This document shows positions 1 to 12,804 of a DNA stretch of 64,000 nucleotides, piece after piece. This DNA is from Sordaria brevicollis (lineage: Eukaryota > Ascomycota > Sordariomycetes > Sordariales > Sordariaceae). The DNA lies in assembly GCA_033439795.1 (NCBI GenBank), contig JAUTDP010000012.1:434001-498000 (forward strand), in the 5' to 3' direction. Below the pieces are notes generated by a model that was given only the letters and a program-made list of their open reading frames with translations, did not search any database and was not told the DNA's origin. Numbering within the stretch: the stretch's first letter is position 1; every line of letters begins with the position of its first letter. Both the position numbers and the translations under genes were made by a program.

Positions 1-183
1 CGTGTTGACCCTCCCCTCCAAGATATGTCGCGCCGCTATGCTTTCAATGAGAGCATCTTCCGTAGGAAGGGCTGATACTGACCCTGGCCCGCCTGTTGTT
101 CCTGTGATGGTGCTGAGGACGATGCTGGCGGCAACGAAAACCAGGGCATTGTTGCTGATCTTGTTGATGAATGTGGACCTCAT
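1..183 (-). CDS. N-terminus of an unknown, probably secreted or membrane-targeted protein (partial)
   Basis: An ATG at 183 on the minus strand opens a frame of 61 codons that runs off the left edge without a stop. The first residues are basic and polar (MRSTFINK). They are followed by a hydrophobic stretch at about residues 13-27 (ALVFVAASIVLSTIT) and then a Gly/Pro/Ser-rich segment leading to SALPTED. This has the shape of a signal peptide or signal anchor. The remainder (ESIAARHILEGRV) could be a propeptide or the start of a mature domain. I do not recognise the family. Upstream is the long gene-poor stretch, so the promoter lies in it. Orientation and start are fairly secure; function is not. 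Confidence 0.5.
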   Translation of the reverse strand, partial: MRSTFINKISNNALVFVAASIVLSTITGTTGGPGSVSALPTEDALIESIAARHILEGRVNT

Positions 184-3100
184 CGTCGAGGTTCCGAGTT
201 TGCGAGTTTTGGTTGGATGCTTATTCAATATCGGATGCTGAATAGGTTCTTTGGTGTCTTCCTTGTGTTTCTGAATGTTGAGTGTTGTGTGTTTCGAGTA
301 GACAGTACGCAAATGTCGAGTTGGGAAAAGCGATTGGTGACAGTTGGAGTCTAAAAGAGTGTACAGAGTTGATGGGAAAAACTTCCAAGAGTAACAGAAC
401 CAGGGGTAAGGGGATGGGGGTGGGAAAGGAAGTGGTCAGTGTCTTTATAAGTCCCCAAAGGGCCTCCCAAAGAAGTGATGAATAACCATTTCTGTGAGAA
501 GCTTTATGTGGCTGAATAGACGGGGCGGTCAGGTGTACTTTGTCCGGCGCTTGAAGGGAAAAAGGGAAGACCGTAGTTTGGTGTTATCGCGGAATGTTGT
601 CGATGACCTGGTTTGAAGCGGACTTGGTACGGTGCGAATGATTTGGAGTGGTCGTATACAAGCAAGTAGACTTACTCGTGGACATAGACACATTCTTGGC
701 TGAAGATGAGGGTGTCACTAGACAAGGGGAAGGTTCAAAGAGAATGGGCGGCACGCCAGGGACAGCTTTGTTCAAACATACCCCTTGACTGGCCATGGGA
801 CCTGGACTCGAAGATTTTCTTTGTGAAGTTATCGTGACACAAACAATGAACTTTCTCAATGAAACAGCGTCCTCTGACCATAACTAGGAGGCGATGGGCA
901 ACATTCCCATGGCATAGTCAAGGGCTAAAGAAGCATATAAAGCGGAAGACAATCCTAAGCTGGGCCACACCTGTTGACCGGTCTTGATATTGTGTCCATC
1001 TTCCCATGGTTTTATCGGGTAGATCAGAAGGACCACCAAGAAGACAACATGGGACTCGGTTGTTCGTTGGTTTCAGGATTTGGAATTGCCGAACTTCCGA
1101 TGGAGGTGATGAGCGCATGGTGATATCTCTTGGGGTCTTCGAAATAGTCGGTGTCGGTGACATGGGAAAGGATGTAACCATCGAAACGGGAGGCTCGACA
1201 ACTTTTTGTGTCGGTGGTTGAATTGCAATTTGAGCGCACATTGGACTCGAGAAATTTTTGCGGCGACATGAGAAACAACGGGAGGCAAGAGCGACTGGGT
1301 ATTCAACCCTTCACTCCTTCCTTCTTGCACTCCATTGCTCCTAAAGCTCCATCGCCCCTTCTCGTAAAGACCCGCTCCAACCGCCACGGGCAATATGGGG
1401 GAGGAACGATTCGACGGACTTTATGTCGCAATTTTGATCATGATCTTTCTTGAGTCCACAACGCAAATGCCCTAGCCCTAGAGGTCAGGTAGTCTCACGA
1501 GGCATGGTCGTGTCCATTCGAATACCCAGCTGGCGAAACTGACTTCGAGGCTCAACACCAAGGGCAATCAGATGACAGTGAACACGGTAAATAAGAGCCA
1601 AGAAAATGCCGAGGTTTTCGAGTCCTTATAATGCATTCGCCATCTACCTAGTCCAAGACGATAGTCATCGACAATATGCCAACCACGAGGCTCAAGCCAC
1701 GAAGCATTCGCCGTCCTCTTTCCTTCCAGATCTGCCTAGGGCGGTTCGGCTTTGATGAGTGTCCATGGGAACGATACCCCTTGTCCATTGTGCTAGCGAG
1801 GCTTTGTTCGTTGCCCTTGATTGTTTAAGGAAGGATTGTACTCGACCTTCTTTGTTAGCATGTGTCTTGCGTATCTCTCGACCTTCATCTTGATAGTTGG
1901 TACACTCCGTTTGACCTTGATGTTCACAGCTTTGACGAAGTCTATGGCTCATATCTCGCTGATAATGGCGTCCACTCGTCACAGAAATACCGTATACCAG
2001 ATTGAATGTATCGTGACATCTGGCCTCCGGTCGCGGAGGTTTGTGCAATAAGACATGATAAGGATCCGGCTGAGGAGAGATAGGGAGTATGACATCAGAC
2101 CCGAGTGTATGGTCCATCTTGACTTGCACGCTTGATTTCAAGTCCCTTCGCGGGCTACAAGCCACTGGTTCGTCGATGCCAGGTGGATGATGGTAACAGA
2201 TGGCAGCCGATGACGCCTTCATAGGACCCTTCAAAGTCCCCTGTATCACCGATAGATTGGCAGTTCAGGTGATCGTACTTCATCACCGGTGATTTTCTTG
2301 TAGTCTCATTGAAGAGTGAAGATTTGCAACGGAGCCGCATCATAAGACGGCCTCATCCGACCTCGCGGTATAGTGAGTGGTAATTCACAAGTACCGACCC
2401 ACATGCCGTTGTGTACGGAGATATCAAGGTTGATTGCGCCATCACTCGCAACATCCATTCTAGAGATCTCGCAAGTGTGTCGATCGACGACAATCCATGG
2501 TGCAGTGGATACCAGCTCTCAAACTTTTCCGAGAACGACGTGATAAGATCGAGGTTGATAATTGTTAGATGGGATTGCATAAAAATCCAAGCATGAATCT
2601 AAGCTTGGATACCTTACCTACCGCGCCACTATGCAAGTGAACCATTACCTTGACATACTTGTTAACGTATGTACATTTACTAACATACATGGCACACCAC
2701 AGAGCGTGAACATGTTCATTAACTTCACCTTCACATACATTTGAGCCTCACCTTTCTTTCTCTTCCCGAAAGAGCGTTTGGTTGTTCGTTCGTCGTCGTT
2801 CATGTTCCGCTCACCGCTTTCTCTTTCCTCCCAGTTGCGGTTGAGTGGCTGGGTGGAAGAGGCTGAATGAAGTGTGTGGTGGACGCCGCAATACGGGTAG
2901 CGACTTTTCTAGAACTTCTCCTCATCCCGCATCCGCATCCGAGAAAAGGTACGGGCATAAGACGCGACGGCGGCGTGGGCGTAGAAAGTTCAATGGTTGT
3001 TTGGGTTGAAGCTTGGAAAAGGACTATTTTCGTGTGACAAGTTCCGGTCTTTTGCGATTCATTAATCGGGTTGTTGTTGCGAGGTTCTGGGGTTGTATGG

Positions 3101-6100
3101 ACTTGAACATTGGGGTTTCGCCATTGAACATCAATTTGTAGAAGCGAGGCAGATTACAGACTCGTGAGATTGAGAAGATGTAATGGGAAGATGTGATGGC
3201 TTCTTTTTTATACACTTGTGTTTGAGTGTCTCTGAGTGGTGGTCGTGTTGGTTAAGCTGTCGACGGTGACAGCTCGGACTTCACCACCGCCGTCCAAAAC
3301 CGAACGAACGCAAAGCACGACGGGAAAGAAAGAAAAGTGAATCCGTTTGTCTTGTCACAAATCGTGAAAAGATGGCGCCGCGGGCTTGCTTGCTTGCTTG
3401 CTGACACAGCAACCAACTGTGGGGGAGCAGTGGATGTGAGGCGGGTGTTGCCTGTTGCCAAACGGCAGTGTGTGGTTACACGAAGCACTCCAAGCTCAAG
3501 GTAGGGTCCCTACCTGAGATTGTATTCTAGAGCTCAAGCTTTTCCCCTTTCCCCTCATTTCATGATAACTTTTGCATCCTATTGGGTTCCTGTAGCCCAA
3601 TCAAGCCCCAATGGTCTCAAGAATGAGAATTGAAGGGTCCGAAATGGAGAAGAGTCCAAGGTTGCCTATTGTCGTGCTTGGTGATGCCATGATATTGGGT
3701 TCGAATTGAGTGGGTCAAATGGTAGGACTTTAACGTGCATAAGTAAAGATGCTGCAGGCCACTGCAGGAGGGCAGCAGCAGCAGCCTGGGGCTGGTAGAA
3801 CGCAAGGCAGAAACGCAAGACAGGAACCGCGCGTTTGCGATGAAAGGAGAAAAGAAAGAAAAGAAGCATCTTGGAAACGGAGAGTTGCGCATGTTCCGGA
3901 CAAGAAGATTTGGATGATGATCATTGGTGTTTAAAGAGAGTGGCGGCCGGAGAGATCTGTTTGGTTGCCTATAACACCAAACGTATCGGGTTTAGCGCGT
4001 GGGGAAGAAGTGAGATCTGGGGAAAGATTGCTTGTCAACGTCAATGTCGTGTTGTTCAAACATTCTTTGCTTGCTTGGGCGCCATTGAGTGTTTGGCGCC
4101 ATTCATTCTCCATGTCCAATCTGCCTTGGGTCAGTTAGAGTTTAGAAATGACAAAGTGAATTCTGGGGTAAACGTTTATCAAGTCTTCTTGAGTGTTGCA
4201 ACCGACGACGCACCCGATAAGCACTTGTGTACCGCTCCAAGCGCAGTACAAAAGACGTTCGTCGTTACTTGAGATGTATCGACGACGTGTTGGGCCCTCT
4301 TGGGTTCGATTAGACAAGAAATAGCAACCACAAAACGATATCGCAAAAGGTCAATGGCCAGTTAGTATCCGTCCAAAGTCCTCTTTCCTATTCTTCTCTG
4401 CATCTGACATGGTGATTGGGCAGTGCTATCAAATTCCCCAGATAAGGGGTGCTGGATGCGTTGCCTTGCATATGTGCGGTTGGTTTGTAGGGTGGTGCTT
4501 AAAGTGGTGAGTGGGTTGTCCAGACAAGACGTCTTTGGAGCAATCAACAATACTACCGAGCTCCATTTCGAGCTTGAGGATTGGTTGCCATCACGACAGC
4601 CTCACACTCCTGGCACTCGCACACAGGTTGGTCGAATACGTCCACCTACATAAACATACAGGCGGCCGGGGTTCTTGCCTACCTGTGCTTGTGTTTCCAG
4701 GCCGTTGCCGTGTGTAGGATGTGCGCCCCATTGTGTCCAGCCAAGCCAACCAGGCACAGGGTCCGAAAGGGCCGCCGCCCGAAAACGGTACGCCGTGGAA
4801 GATTGTTGTTGTTGTTGTTGTGTGCTGCAGGAGGAGAGTTTATGTGATGAATCTCGATCGCCATGACCGAGAAAGAGAAGAATCCTTGGTAAGATAGGCG
4901 AAGCTCGCTGTTGATGCCTGCCTGCTGTAGATATCGTATGAGGACAATGCCTTGGAGTTTTATCTCCGGTAACAACTGGCGATCAGTCGAGCAGATCAAG
5001 CTCTTGCGCCAACCAAGAATCGGGCAGCTATTTTGGGTAATCGCGTGCTCTACTGGCTTGGAAGAAGCAGGCCTGTTATCGCGCGCGCAGGATCCGGATT
5101 TTGCGTTTGAGATTTACCAGTAGTGTTCTTGGGTGCTTCTGGTGCAACCTGGAGACTTGCCACGTCTGAGGGACAAACTCTCGCCGAAATGATTGATGAA
5201 CGATAAGCTTCTCCGTCAGTGTAAAACGGACACTGTCTTGACCTCTTTCGAAAAGTGACGAGAGGAGTCAAATATTGATTGTTTTCAGTCCGTGTGTTGA
5301 CCTCGTAAGGCACAATGTTCCATGGCCGTGACGGGAGAAGCTCAATGGCTGGGATCGCTTCATGCAAGTCGTTCACGCCCGCATTCTGATGCAGGCTGTG
5401 GATCAACCAGGCAGGACTCGCTACCTCAGATTCTGGGTTCCGGTTGGCTGGTCATTAAGACTTTAGGTGCCTATAACGAGAATGCGCACAGTGGTTGATT
5501 GTCTTTGGAGTGTCTGTGAAGTGAGAGTTGAGATTGAAGTCCCTGGTGCTATGGCAAGGGAGTGAACTTGTCTTTGTCTCCATGGAACAATGAAAGGTTA
5601 TTCCAAGTCCCGTCTGGAAGCATCCGGACGGGAGTGTTGAAAGGGAGAATAAATTGAGGGTCCTTACTTGCCGATGACTCTTGAGATACACTACCGGGGA
5701 GTCGGACAATCACCATCTCAACCTGAATTGGAAAGAGGATGGGAAAGACAATATGGATAATGGCGACGGGTTGGTGCTGGAGGTAAAACATGTCCATCGA
5801 TTGCGACTTTGTCCCAGTCTGCTACGTGATTTCGGGACACTGCCTCGTTGAACGCCCGGCCCCTCAATATCCACTTGTTAATCCGGGGAGTTTGGTCCAA
5901 CCTAAAGACGCAAGACAGGCGGTAAATGACAGGGACACTAACAGCACAACGTGGTTCAACTCCTCATCGACAACCACCCAGACTTTATAGCATAATTACG
6001 AGTTTCCACTTTCTCATCCAAACGTGCTCGGACAACAGGTCCAAATCTCATTAGACTCTTAGAAGTTAGGTATGTTGGCCGTGGAGAAGCAGAGACAAAA
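184..6100. other. Gene-poor intergenic stretch, 5.9 kb
   Basis: No frame here has convincing protein character. The open frames on both strands (for example minus 1692-2249 and minus 5050-5406) have erratic composition, no recognisable motif and no splice-linked continuation. Visible features are minor: a CTTG tetranucleotide run near 3387-3402 and an AGC-rich microsatellite near 3772-3784. Promoter sequence for the partial gene at 1-183 must lie in the first part. A non-coding RNA or poorly conserved small gene cannot be excluded. Confidence 0.5.
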
Positions 6101-8425
6101 GGCAGGTGTCAGTGTCACGACTTCCAAGCGGTGATGTTATCAGGCTTGCCTTATCACCACAGAAAGGACAAGGCCGTTTTAGCGTCGGGAGTTGGGGCCA
6201 ATGGCGGGCCGGCAACGGATGTCTCCACTCACTACGTAACAAGGGCCCTCGTACCGTCTGCGTACCCCGGGCCCACATGATCTGTTCTGGAAAGGCGGAA
6301 GAGATGGGGAGAAGGCCCTGGATGCAACCGCAGGGGTACCCACGAGTTACATCGACTGGTGCGGACATGTCGAGGCATGACTCCAGTGCACACCTGCACG
6401 GACCAGCCCCCTTGCACATCACGAGTCCAGGTGTCACTCGCAAGTCGCTTTGGAAGCTGGCCCCCTCTGGTCTCTGCTGTCACCATTTGCTGCCATCTGC
6501 GTTCGGCTGGTGTTGGTGCTGGCTGGCTGCCCATCGAGGTTCCCTTCTTGCCGTCTCTCTTCCTCGTTTTCTGTCACTCGCTCACCTCACACTGCGCTGC
6601 GCCTTCCATCTCAACTCTTTCCCGTGTTTCCAACCCAGCTTAAGATTGAAGATTTCAATTTCATCTCAGCTTGTAAAATACACGCTTCATTGTGTCTATA
6701 ACGAAACCCAAAGCACGCGGCATATACGGCATATACGGCATAACTCTCACCTGGGTACCTTGACGGCTCTTTCCCGCGCTCCGCCTCGGGCACACATCGA
6801 CCACTCTGTTACTGCACGGCAGCCCGGCCCCCCGTCTTCTATCTGTTACGTTGATACCGGCTGGGTACCTGATACGGTACTGAGGGCCGTGAGGTACTGG
6901 TGCGCTATCACTTATCGCTGTCCATCCAGAGTCCACTCCTTCCTGCGTGCGCCAGTCCCTCGACCGCATCACCCATCACCCATCACCGCGACTGTCGACC
7001 ACGGCCAACCGACCACCCAGACACTCCCACGACAGGACCACACCCATTTCCCCCCCGTTGCGTCAGGTCCCCATCCACTCATCGTCCACAACAACCTCCT
7101 AGCACCAGCCCTTGGGCCCTTCAGGATCGCCTCCCCCGGCCGACTCTACCGAACCACCTTCGCGTCTCTCTACTCTCCATCTCCTCCTACGTAGAGGTAT
7201 CGCCCATCCATCTCTCTCTCCATCCTCCGACTCGCTGCCCGTCAAGGTCACAGCTTCGGTCTTCCTCTCCGCTGTCTCCGGTCGCGCACCCCCGGGTTCC
7301 GATCGCCTTCAACGGGACTCCTCCATCGCATATTCAACATTTATCTTCGCCATATACCACCACACGTCACACCCAACTGTCGCCGCTTCCGCATCAACCG
7401 CATCAACTGCCGTATGCCGGTCCGGCCATCGCATCATCCTACAACTGCTCTCGACACCCGTTCCTCATAGGCGCTACCTAGTACAAGCCCGCCCATCCTA
7501 TACATATTCTCACACAACTAGATATAACCCGGCCGCAACTCTCTCGCCGCTGTCAAGAGATCAGACGGGCCTAGTACCCAACCGGCGAAACAAACTGATA
7601 AGGACGAGGCCAGCCTGCGGCCGATCGGGTCTGAGTCATTGAGTTGACATAGGACGTCAGTCTGCCGCGGTGGAGCAGAAGCAGCTGTCGATAACCACAC
7701 TTTCTAGGAAACGTCCAGGTACAACAGTGTCGGTGTTGGAGCTTGGACCCTGTTCTACTGTGCTTTGAGCCTTGATCCGTCCGTCGTTTCCTCCATCGAC
7801 CTGCTCGGCTGCCTATCCTGCTGCCGTTTCTCCGCTCTTTTCGCATCGACAGTTCCCATCGGCCACCCGTTTCGGACACACCTAGGCCTCCCGTCTCCTC
7901 CGACCTGCCCGTCCAGACCCTGAAACCATTGTACTGACCTCGACCCCTTTTGCAACACCGTCTTCCATCCCATACCACCGTATAACCCCTCTTCGTCCAA
8001 CTCGGCCCTCGTCGTTGCCTGGCTGTCCATCTGCCATTCACATTCGAGCCTGGCGCATAACAATAGTCGAGGGAGCCATCAAGGTACCTCAGACCCCGGA
8101 CCACGTCCCTTCGACCACGCATCTGCCGTTTCATCTCTGACTTCGACACATCCTCGACCTATCATCTGCACCTGCATCATTGCATAACTCGAACGCCTCC
8201 GCTTGCCAATACATCGGCCTTATCAATACAAAACCTCTCCGCTTCTGCCTTGGGCTCGTCTTTATCACCCCCACCACCCGAACCGCGCATTGGGAGCATC
8301 AGACCATTTGGCGTATACATGCCTGCCAGACTTGAGGTCGACGTCTTCCGAATAGTTTAGGCCCTTGGGCTACTTACCTTTTACATCGACTTCCCGTCAA
8401 TCACACACACACACAACAGGAAGCC
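6101..8425 (+). promoter_or_regulatory. Pyrimidine-rich upstream region and probable long leader of atg1
   Basis: From about 6850 to 8425 the plus strand is strongly C/T-rich with many CCATC, CTCTCT and CCTCC runs, a composition often seen upstream of and within 5' leaders of Sordariaceae genes. It leads directly into the atg1 start at 8426. A nonanucleotide tandem repeat (unit CATATACGG) lies at about 6718-6740 and a CA repeat at about 8402-8415, just before the start codon. The long frame at 6106-7194 follows from the lack of A-rich stop codons in pyrimidine-rich DNA and looks non-coding. The transcription start is not determinable from sequence. Confidence 0.4.
8319..8360 (+). promoter_or_regulatory. 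Upstream ORF in the probable atg1 leader
   Basis: ATG at 8319 opens a 13-codon frame ([13 protein letters not shown]) that stops at 8360. I see no other ATG between 8361 and the atg1 start at 8426, so this is the last start codon a scanning ribosome would meet before atg1, 65 nt upstream of it. Whether it is in the mature leader depends on the transcription start and on leader introns, which cannot be seen. If transcribed, it would be expected to reduce atg1 translation. Confidence 0.35.
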
Positions 8426-11400
8426 ATGTCGGACCGAACATCTGGTTCCTCGTCCAGGCGGACGAGGCAAAGCTACGATGCCATTGGAAATTTCGTCATT
8501 GACCAAGAGATAGGAAAGGGAAGCTTTGCGAAAGTTTACTTGGGCCGACATAAGGTTAGTGAGCTTGACAGCCTCTTTTCTTCCATCTCGTAGCTTCCAC
8601 ATGCCCTTGACCTCCCATCCGTATAGTGACTCGGGCGCTTGCTGACGTGTCGTGCCCTTAGGTCACTGGCGCATTGGTTGCCGTCAAGTCCGTCGAGCTT
8701 GCCCGCCTCAACAAGAAGTTGAAGGAGAACCTCTACGGGGAAATTCAAATCCTCAAGACCCTACGACATCCTCATATCGTCGCGCTCCATGACTGTGTCG
8801 AGTCCTCTACCCATATCAATCTGATCATGGAATATTGCGAACTTGGTGACTTGTCGCTGTTTATCAAGAAGCGAGATAAGCTGATCACAAATCCCTACAC
8901 CCACGACCTTGCACGAAAATACCCCGTCTATCCAAACGCCGGCTTGAACGAGGTGGTGACACGCCACTTTCTCAAACAGCTGGCGAGCGCATTGAAGTTT
9001 TTGCGTGCTGGTGATTTCGTTCATCGAGATGTCAAGCCTCAGAACCTTCTTCTACTTCCCTCACCTCAGATGATGGCGAACAACAAGACGGCAAAACACA
9101 TCATGAGCGGCAGCTATGACTCCTTTACGCCTGCTGCTGGTCTAGCCTCGGCTCCGATGCTGAAGCTTGCCGATTTCGGCTTCGCCCGTGTACTCCCGTC
9201 AACGTCCCTCGCCGAAACACTGTGCGGCTCTCCTCTTTACATGGCACCGGAAATTCTGCGGTATGAAAAGTATGATGCGAAGGCGGATTTGTGGTCCGTA
9301 GGCACGGTATTGTACGAAATGGTAACCGGACGGCCGCCTTTTAAAGCCAGCAACCATGTGGAGCTTTTGAGGAAGATCGAATCATCAGGCGATGTGATCA
9401 AGTTCACGAGGGAGAGTGTTGTTAGCCAAGAGATGAAAGGCCTGATCCGTGCTCTCTTGAAGAAGAACCCAGTGGAAAGAATAAGTTTCGAAGATCTTTT
9501 TGACCATCCTGTTGTCACAGAGCCTATTCCGGGACTTGTGGAAGACGACATTCCTAAACCGCCACGTCGCCAGTCCGTGAAGGAGGAAAGACCCCCTAGC
9601 AGGGCGGAGGAGCCAGCGGCACTTGCGCGTCAAAAGTCTCTCAGGAGGAATCTGGCGGAGCGCGAGGGTATTCCTCAGACAACTGTTCCTTCTTCGCCAA
9701 AGCCTCGCCGATCATCCCCTCTAGCAACCCCTAACGAGCCTGTCGATTTCAGTAAACCCGACTACTTCCGGCCGCAGGCAAGGGAAGATCGTCTTAGCTA
9801 TTCTCCTCGCCAGGAATCTGCTCGCCTTAGCTACTCTCCGCGACAGGAAGCTGCCGAAGGGCTGGGGATCAAGCGCCCGCAAGTCCAACCTTCAACGTCT
9901 GCACCAACTCGTCCTTCTTCATACGTAGAACGACGACAACATCGTCCTTCAAACGCGTCGCTTAGGGCTCCTGTCCGAGAAGCAAATGCTCCTTCTAGTG
10001 ATGTCGCCAGGACGAATTCCCGAGGATTGGGAACCAAACCGATGACAGAAGAGGAGAGGGCAGCTCAGGACATTGCGTTTGAACGCGACTATGTGTTGGT
10101 GGACAAGAAGCATCTGGAAGTGAATGCGCTCGCGGACCAAATATCGATGTATCCGCAACAGCCTCAGTCACCAAAGTCAGCACAAATTGTCAGACGCGCA
10201 ACTCAACAAGGTGCACCCACCTCGACAAGTGGCGCAGTTCCGAGCCCACCTTCCAGAGCACTTCAGCTGGCCCAAGGTCATAGCCGTCAAGGTTCATATG
10301 ACAAGGCACTGGGAACAAGTCCCAACAAGGCGACTTCGGTGATCTCCAAGGCTATTCAGGATGCGAGCTTGCGGTTGTTCGGATTCAAATACGCTCCTCA
10401 TCTGCTTGGAAAAAGCCCATCTTCTGTGCCGCTCTACAACCCCTTCCCGGCGTATCCAGCTCCTAGCGCACCCACCGGTTTGATCTCGGATGGGAAGCAA
10501 GGCACTCCCGTGGATGAAGATTCCCGCGTGGCGCAGTGCATAGAGGATCACGCGACACGGAGTGATGTTGTGTATGGATTTGCCGAAGTCAAGTACAAGC
10601 AGCTTGTTCCACTCGCCCCCTCGATGGAACATGGTCTTGGCGGTGCGCCCATTGATAAGTCAGCGGAAGAGGATGGATTGACAGCCGAAGCCATTGTCTC
10701 ATTGTCTGAGGAGGCGCTGGTCCTCTACGTCAAGGCGCTCACGCTGCTGGCCAAGTCGATGGATATTGCCAGTCTCTGGTGGTCGCGCAAGAGCAAGGTT
10801 GAGACGAGCAACAGCATCACTTCGGCGGCGCGCGACTCGGCGAACTCGGAGGCCTTGGCCCAGAGGATCAACGGTGCTGTCCAGTGGATCCGCTCAAGGT
10901 TCAACGAAGTCTTGGAGAAGGCTGAGATTGTTCGGCTGAAGCTGGCTGAAGCTCAAAAACGACTGCCCGAAGATCATCCCAGCCATCCCAACAATCATGC
11001 GAACGACTCGACGGCTTTGAACAGTCTCAGCACTGTCGGCGTGTTCTTGAGCGAGGGTATCAGTGCCGAGAAGCTGATGTACGATCGTGCTATCGAGATG
11101 AGCCGTGCTGCTGCGATTAACGAGATCGCCAACGAGGATCTTCCTGGGTGTGAGATTTCTTACGTAACAGCGATTCGCATGTTGGAGGCTGTTCTGGACC
11201 AGGAGGAAGACCATCTTCCGAAACGTAAGGTTTCCGGTGCGTCAAAGGACGAGAAGGCCGGTGCCAAGGACGAAGTATCGGACGATATCAACAATGAGGA
11301 CAAGCAAGTCGTCCAAAATGGTATGTCAACTTCTGTGTTCTTCTGACGCGCATCACCTCCGCTAACTTGGATGAGTATAGTGATCAACATGGTCAACAAC

Positions 11401-11535
11401 AGACTCACGATCCTCAGGAAGAAGATGCACTTGATCGAATCGGCTTCGAAAGCACAGCAACAACAGGAACAGAAGCAGCAGAATCTGATGCGTCGGCGCA
11501 GCGGGGAGATGACATCTCGCAGTGTCCCTGCTTAG
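8426..11535 (+). CDS. atg1: Serine/threonine kinase Atg1 (autophagy initiation, ULK1 homologue)
   Basis: Exons: 8426-8554, 8662-11320, 11381-11535; introns have GT/AG ends (second branch site GCTAAC) and frames join, giving about 980 residues, close to the usual size of fungal Atg1. The N-terminal kinase domain shows the glycine loop GKGSF (about 30-34), VAVK lysine (about 52), [10 protein letters not shown] (about 164-173), DFG (about 214) and GSPLYMAPE activation-segment end. A long disordered Pro/Ser-rich middle follows. The C-terminal third is helical ([20 protein letters not shown]), matching the tandem MIT-like region that binds Atg13 in the family. Atg1 starts autophagosome formation under TOR control. 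The segment [17 protein letters not shown] matches a block conserved in fungal Atg1. The start fits the upstream exon; family assignment is very secure. Confidence 0.95.
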
Positions 11536-12462
11536 AAAGACAACGGGTTGTCTTAACGAATGAACGTCACAAGATGCAAAAACCGGAAATCTCAGCATTA
11601 CAACGCTCATATGCCTCACGGCTGTTATCATACTACGATCGCGCCTTTAATGGCTTCTCTCTCCACTTACACTCTCAACTCGCTTGATTTTTTTCGTCTC
11701 ATTTATTTTTGTTATCGTACTACATATCATACCATGGAGTTAGGGTTTGCTTTACTTTTTTTTCTGTTCATTTTGTCTACCATGGCTGGCTCTCAGGAGA
11801 CATGCCCTGGTTCGACATTGCACACATTGCGCTGGCGCCATAGGCTCGGGCTTATTTCTTCATTTGTCGGAAGGCGGGAAACCAAACTGGGGCGGCGCTT
11901 GGCGGAGCTTCATCATGGGACTACACCTTTCGACGGTTTGACTTTATCAGAGGCGTTTTGAGGAAGGACCACACACATATTAGGGATGGGTTCCCACTAC
12001 CAGATTGTTGATAAGACGGGTCTTTTTTTTTCTTTTTCGGAGTGTGTCATGTTAGCGGTTTTTGTGAGAACTTATTTTGCTTTTCGGAGTGTTTTAATAT
12101 CTCGTTTTAGGAATGGATCCATTGGGGTCAGGTCAGGTTAGGTTTTCGGTTGTTTACTAGTTCTAGCAAGTTCGCAAAGTTCGTTGTGGTTACTGGCAGA
12201 TATCATCGGGTCCTAGTGCCTGTGTTGGATGAGAGAATACACATATATTGAGTACATCCATGAGTCTCACTTCGCTATTGTCAACCAGGTCAGTTGGCAC
12301 GGTGTTTATGTACGTCGATTCGATCACCACTAGCTAGGATACAGATCTGCTCACGGTCGACCAAGTGAGCTGTAAGGCACCTGCACCTGTAGGAATGAAC
12401 CCCGGATATCGGTCGGGGTTTATATGTCTCGTCTTTGTGCTCAAGGTTCAACAACCAAAAAA
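11536..12462. other. Intergenic, atg1 3' flank
   Basis: Holds the probable atg1 3' untranslated region, with T-rich stretches typical of Sordariaceae 3' ends around 11690-11760 and 12025-12040. No coding frame looks real. The last part is the 5' flank of the tRNA-like locus. Confidence 0.5.
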
Positions 12463-12620
12463 GCACAGTTGGCGTAGTGGTCAACGCGTCCACCGGCTTA
12501 ATGAGTTCAAGGATGTACGGGTTGAAAGCCCCGTCGAACCACTTTCAAAGACCGAATTTGGGGGAAAGCATCAGAAGAAGCACTAGGTGGAAGACCCAGG
12601 TTCGACTCCTGGACTGTGCA
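12463..12620 (+). tRNA. tRNA-like Pol III gene with an 85-nt insertion in the anticodon arm; isotype unclear
   Basis: The acceptor halves GCACAGT (12463-12469) and ACTGTGC (12613-12619) pair perfectly. The D arm GCGT/ACGC lies inside a match to the Pol III A box (TGGCGTAGTGG), and the T arm CCAGG-TTCGACT-CCTGG holds a perfect B box. The anticodon stem TCCAC/GTGGA is separated by about 92 nt instead of 7, so an intron near 85 nt would be needed. A T-run just downstream (about 12625-12635) is a good Pol III terminator. Odd: in this folding the base at position 33 is G, not the near-universal U, so no anticodon can be read with confidence. It could be a tRNA with a long intron, a tRNA pseudogene or a tRNA-derived repeat. 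Confidence 0.5.
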
Positions 12621-12804
12621 AGTCTTTCTTTTTTTCCTCTTGTTTTTTGACTTTTTTTCCTCAAAAAGTTTTGCCGAGGATCATGGGTGTCATCTCAAAT
12701 CTCATATGATTTTCCTAATTCGCAAGTACTTTGGGTATATCCAAACTATCATCATCACTCGCCTCTTTCCCACCAAACATTTTTCTCACTCGCCAATTTG
12801 ACAC

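Noticed and set aside
1692..2249. 185-codon minus-strand frame in the gene-poor stretch
   Set aside because: Composition rich in His/Arg/Gln/Thr without hydrophobic periodicity or motif; no neighbouring exons.
6106..7194. 362-codon plus-strand open frame upstream of atg1
   Set aside because: Pyrimidine-rich DNA has few stop codons; the translation is His/Pro/Ser/Arg-rich without domains.
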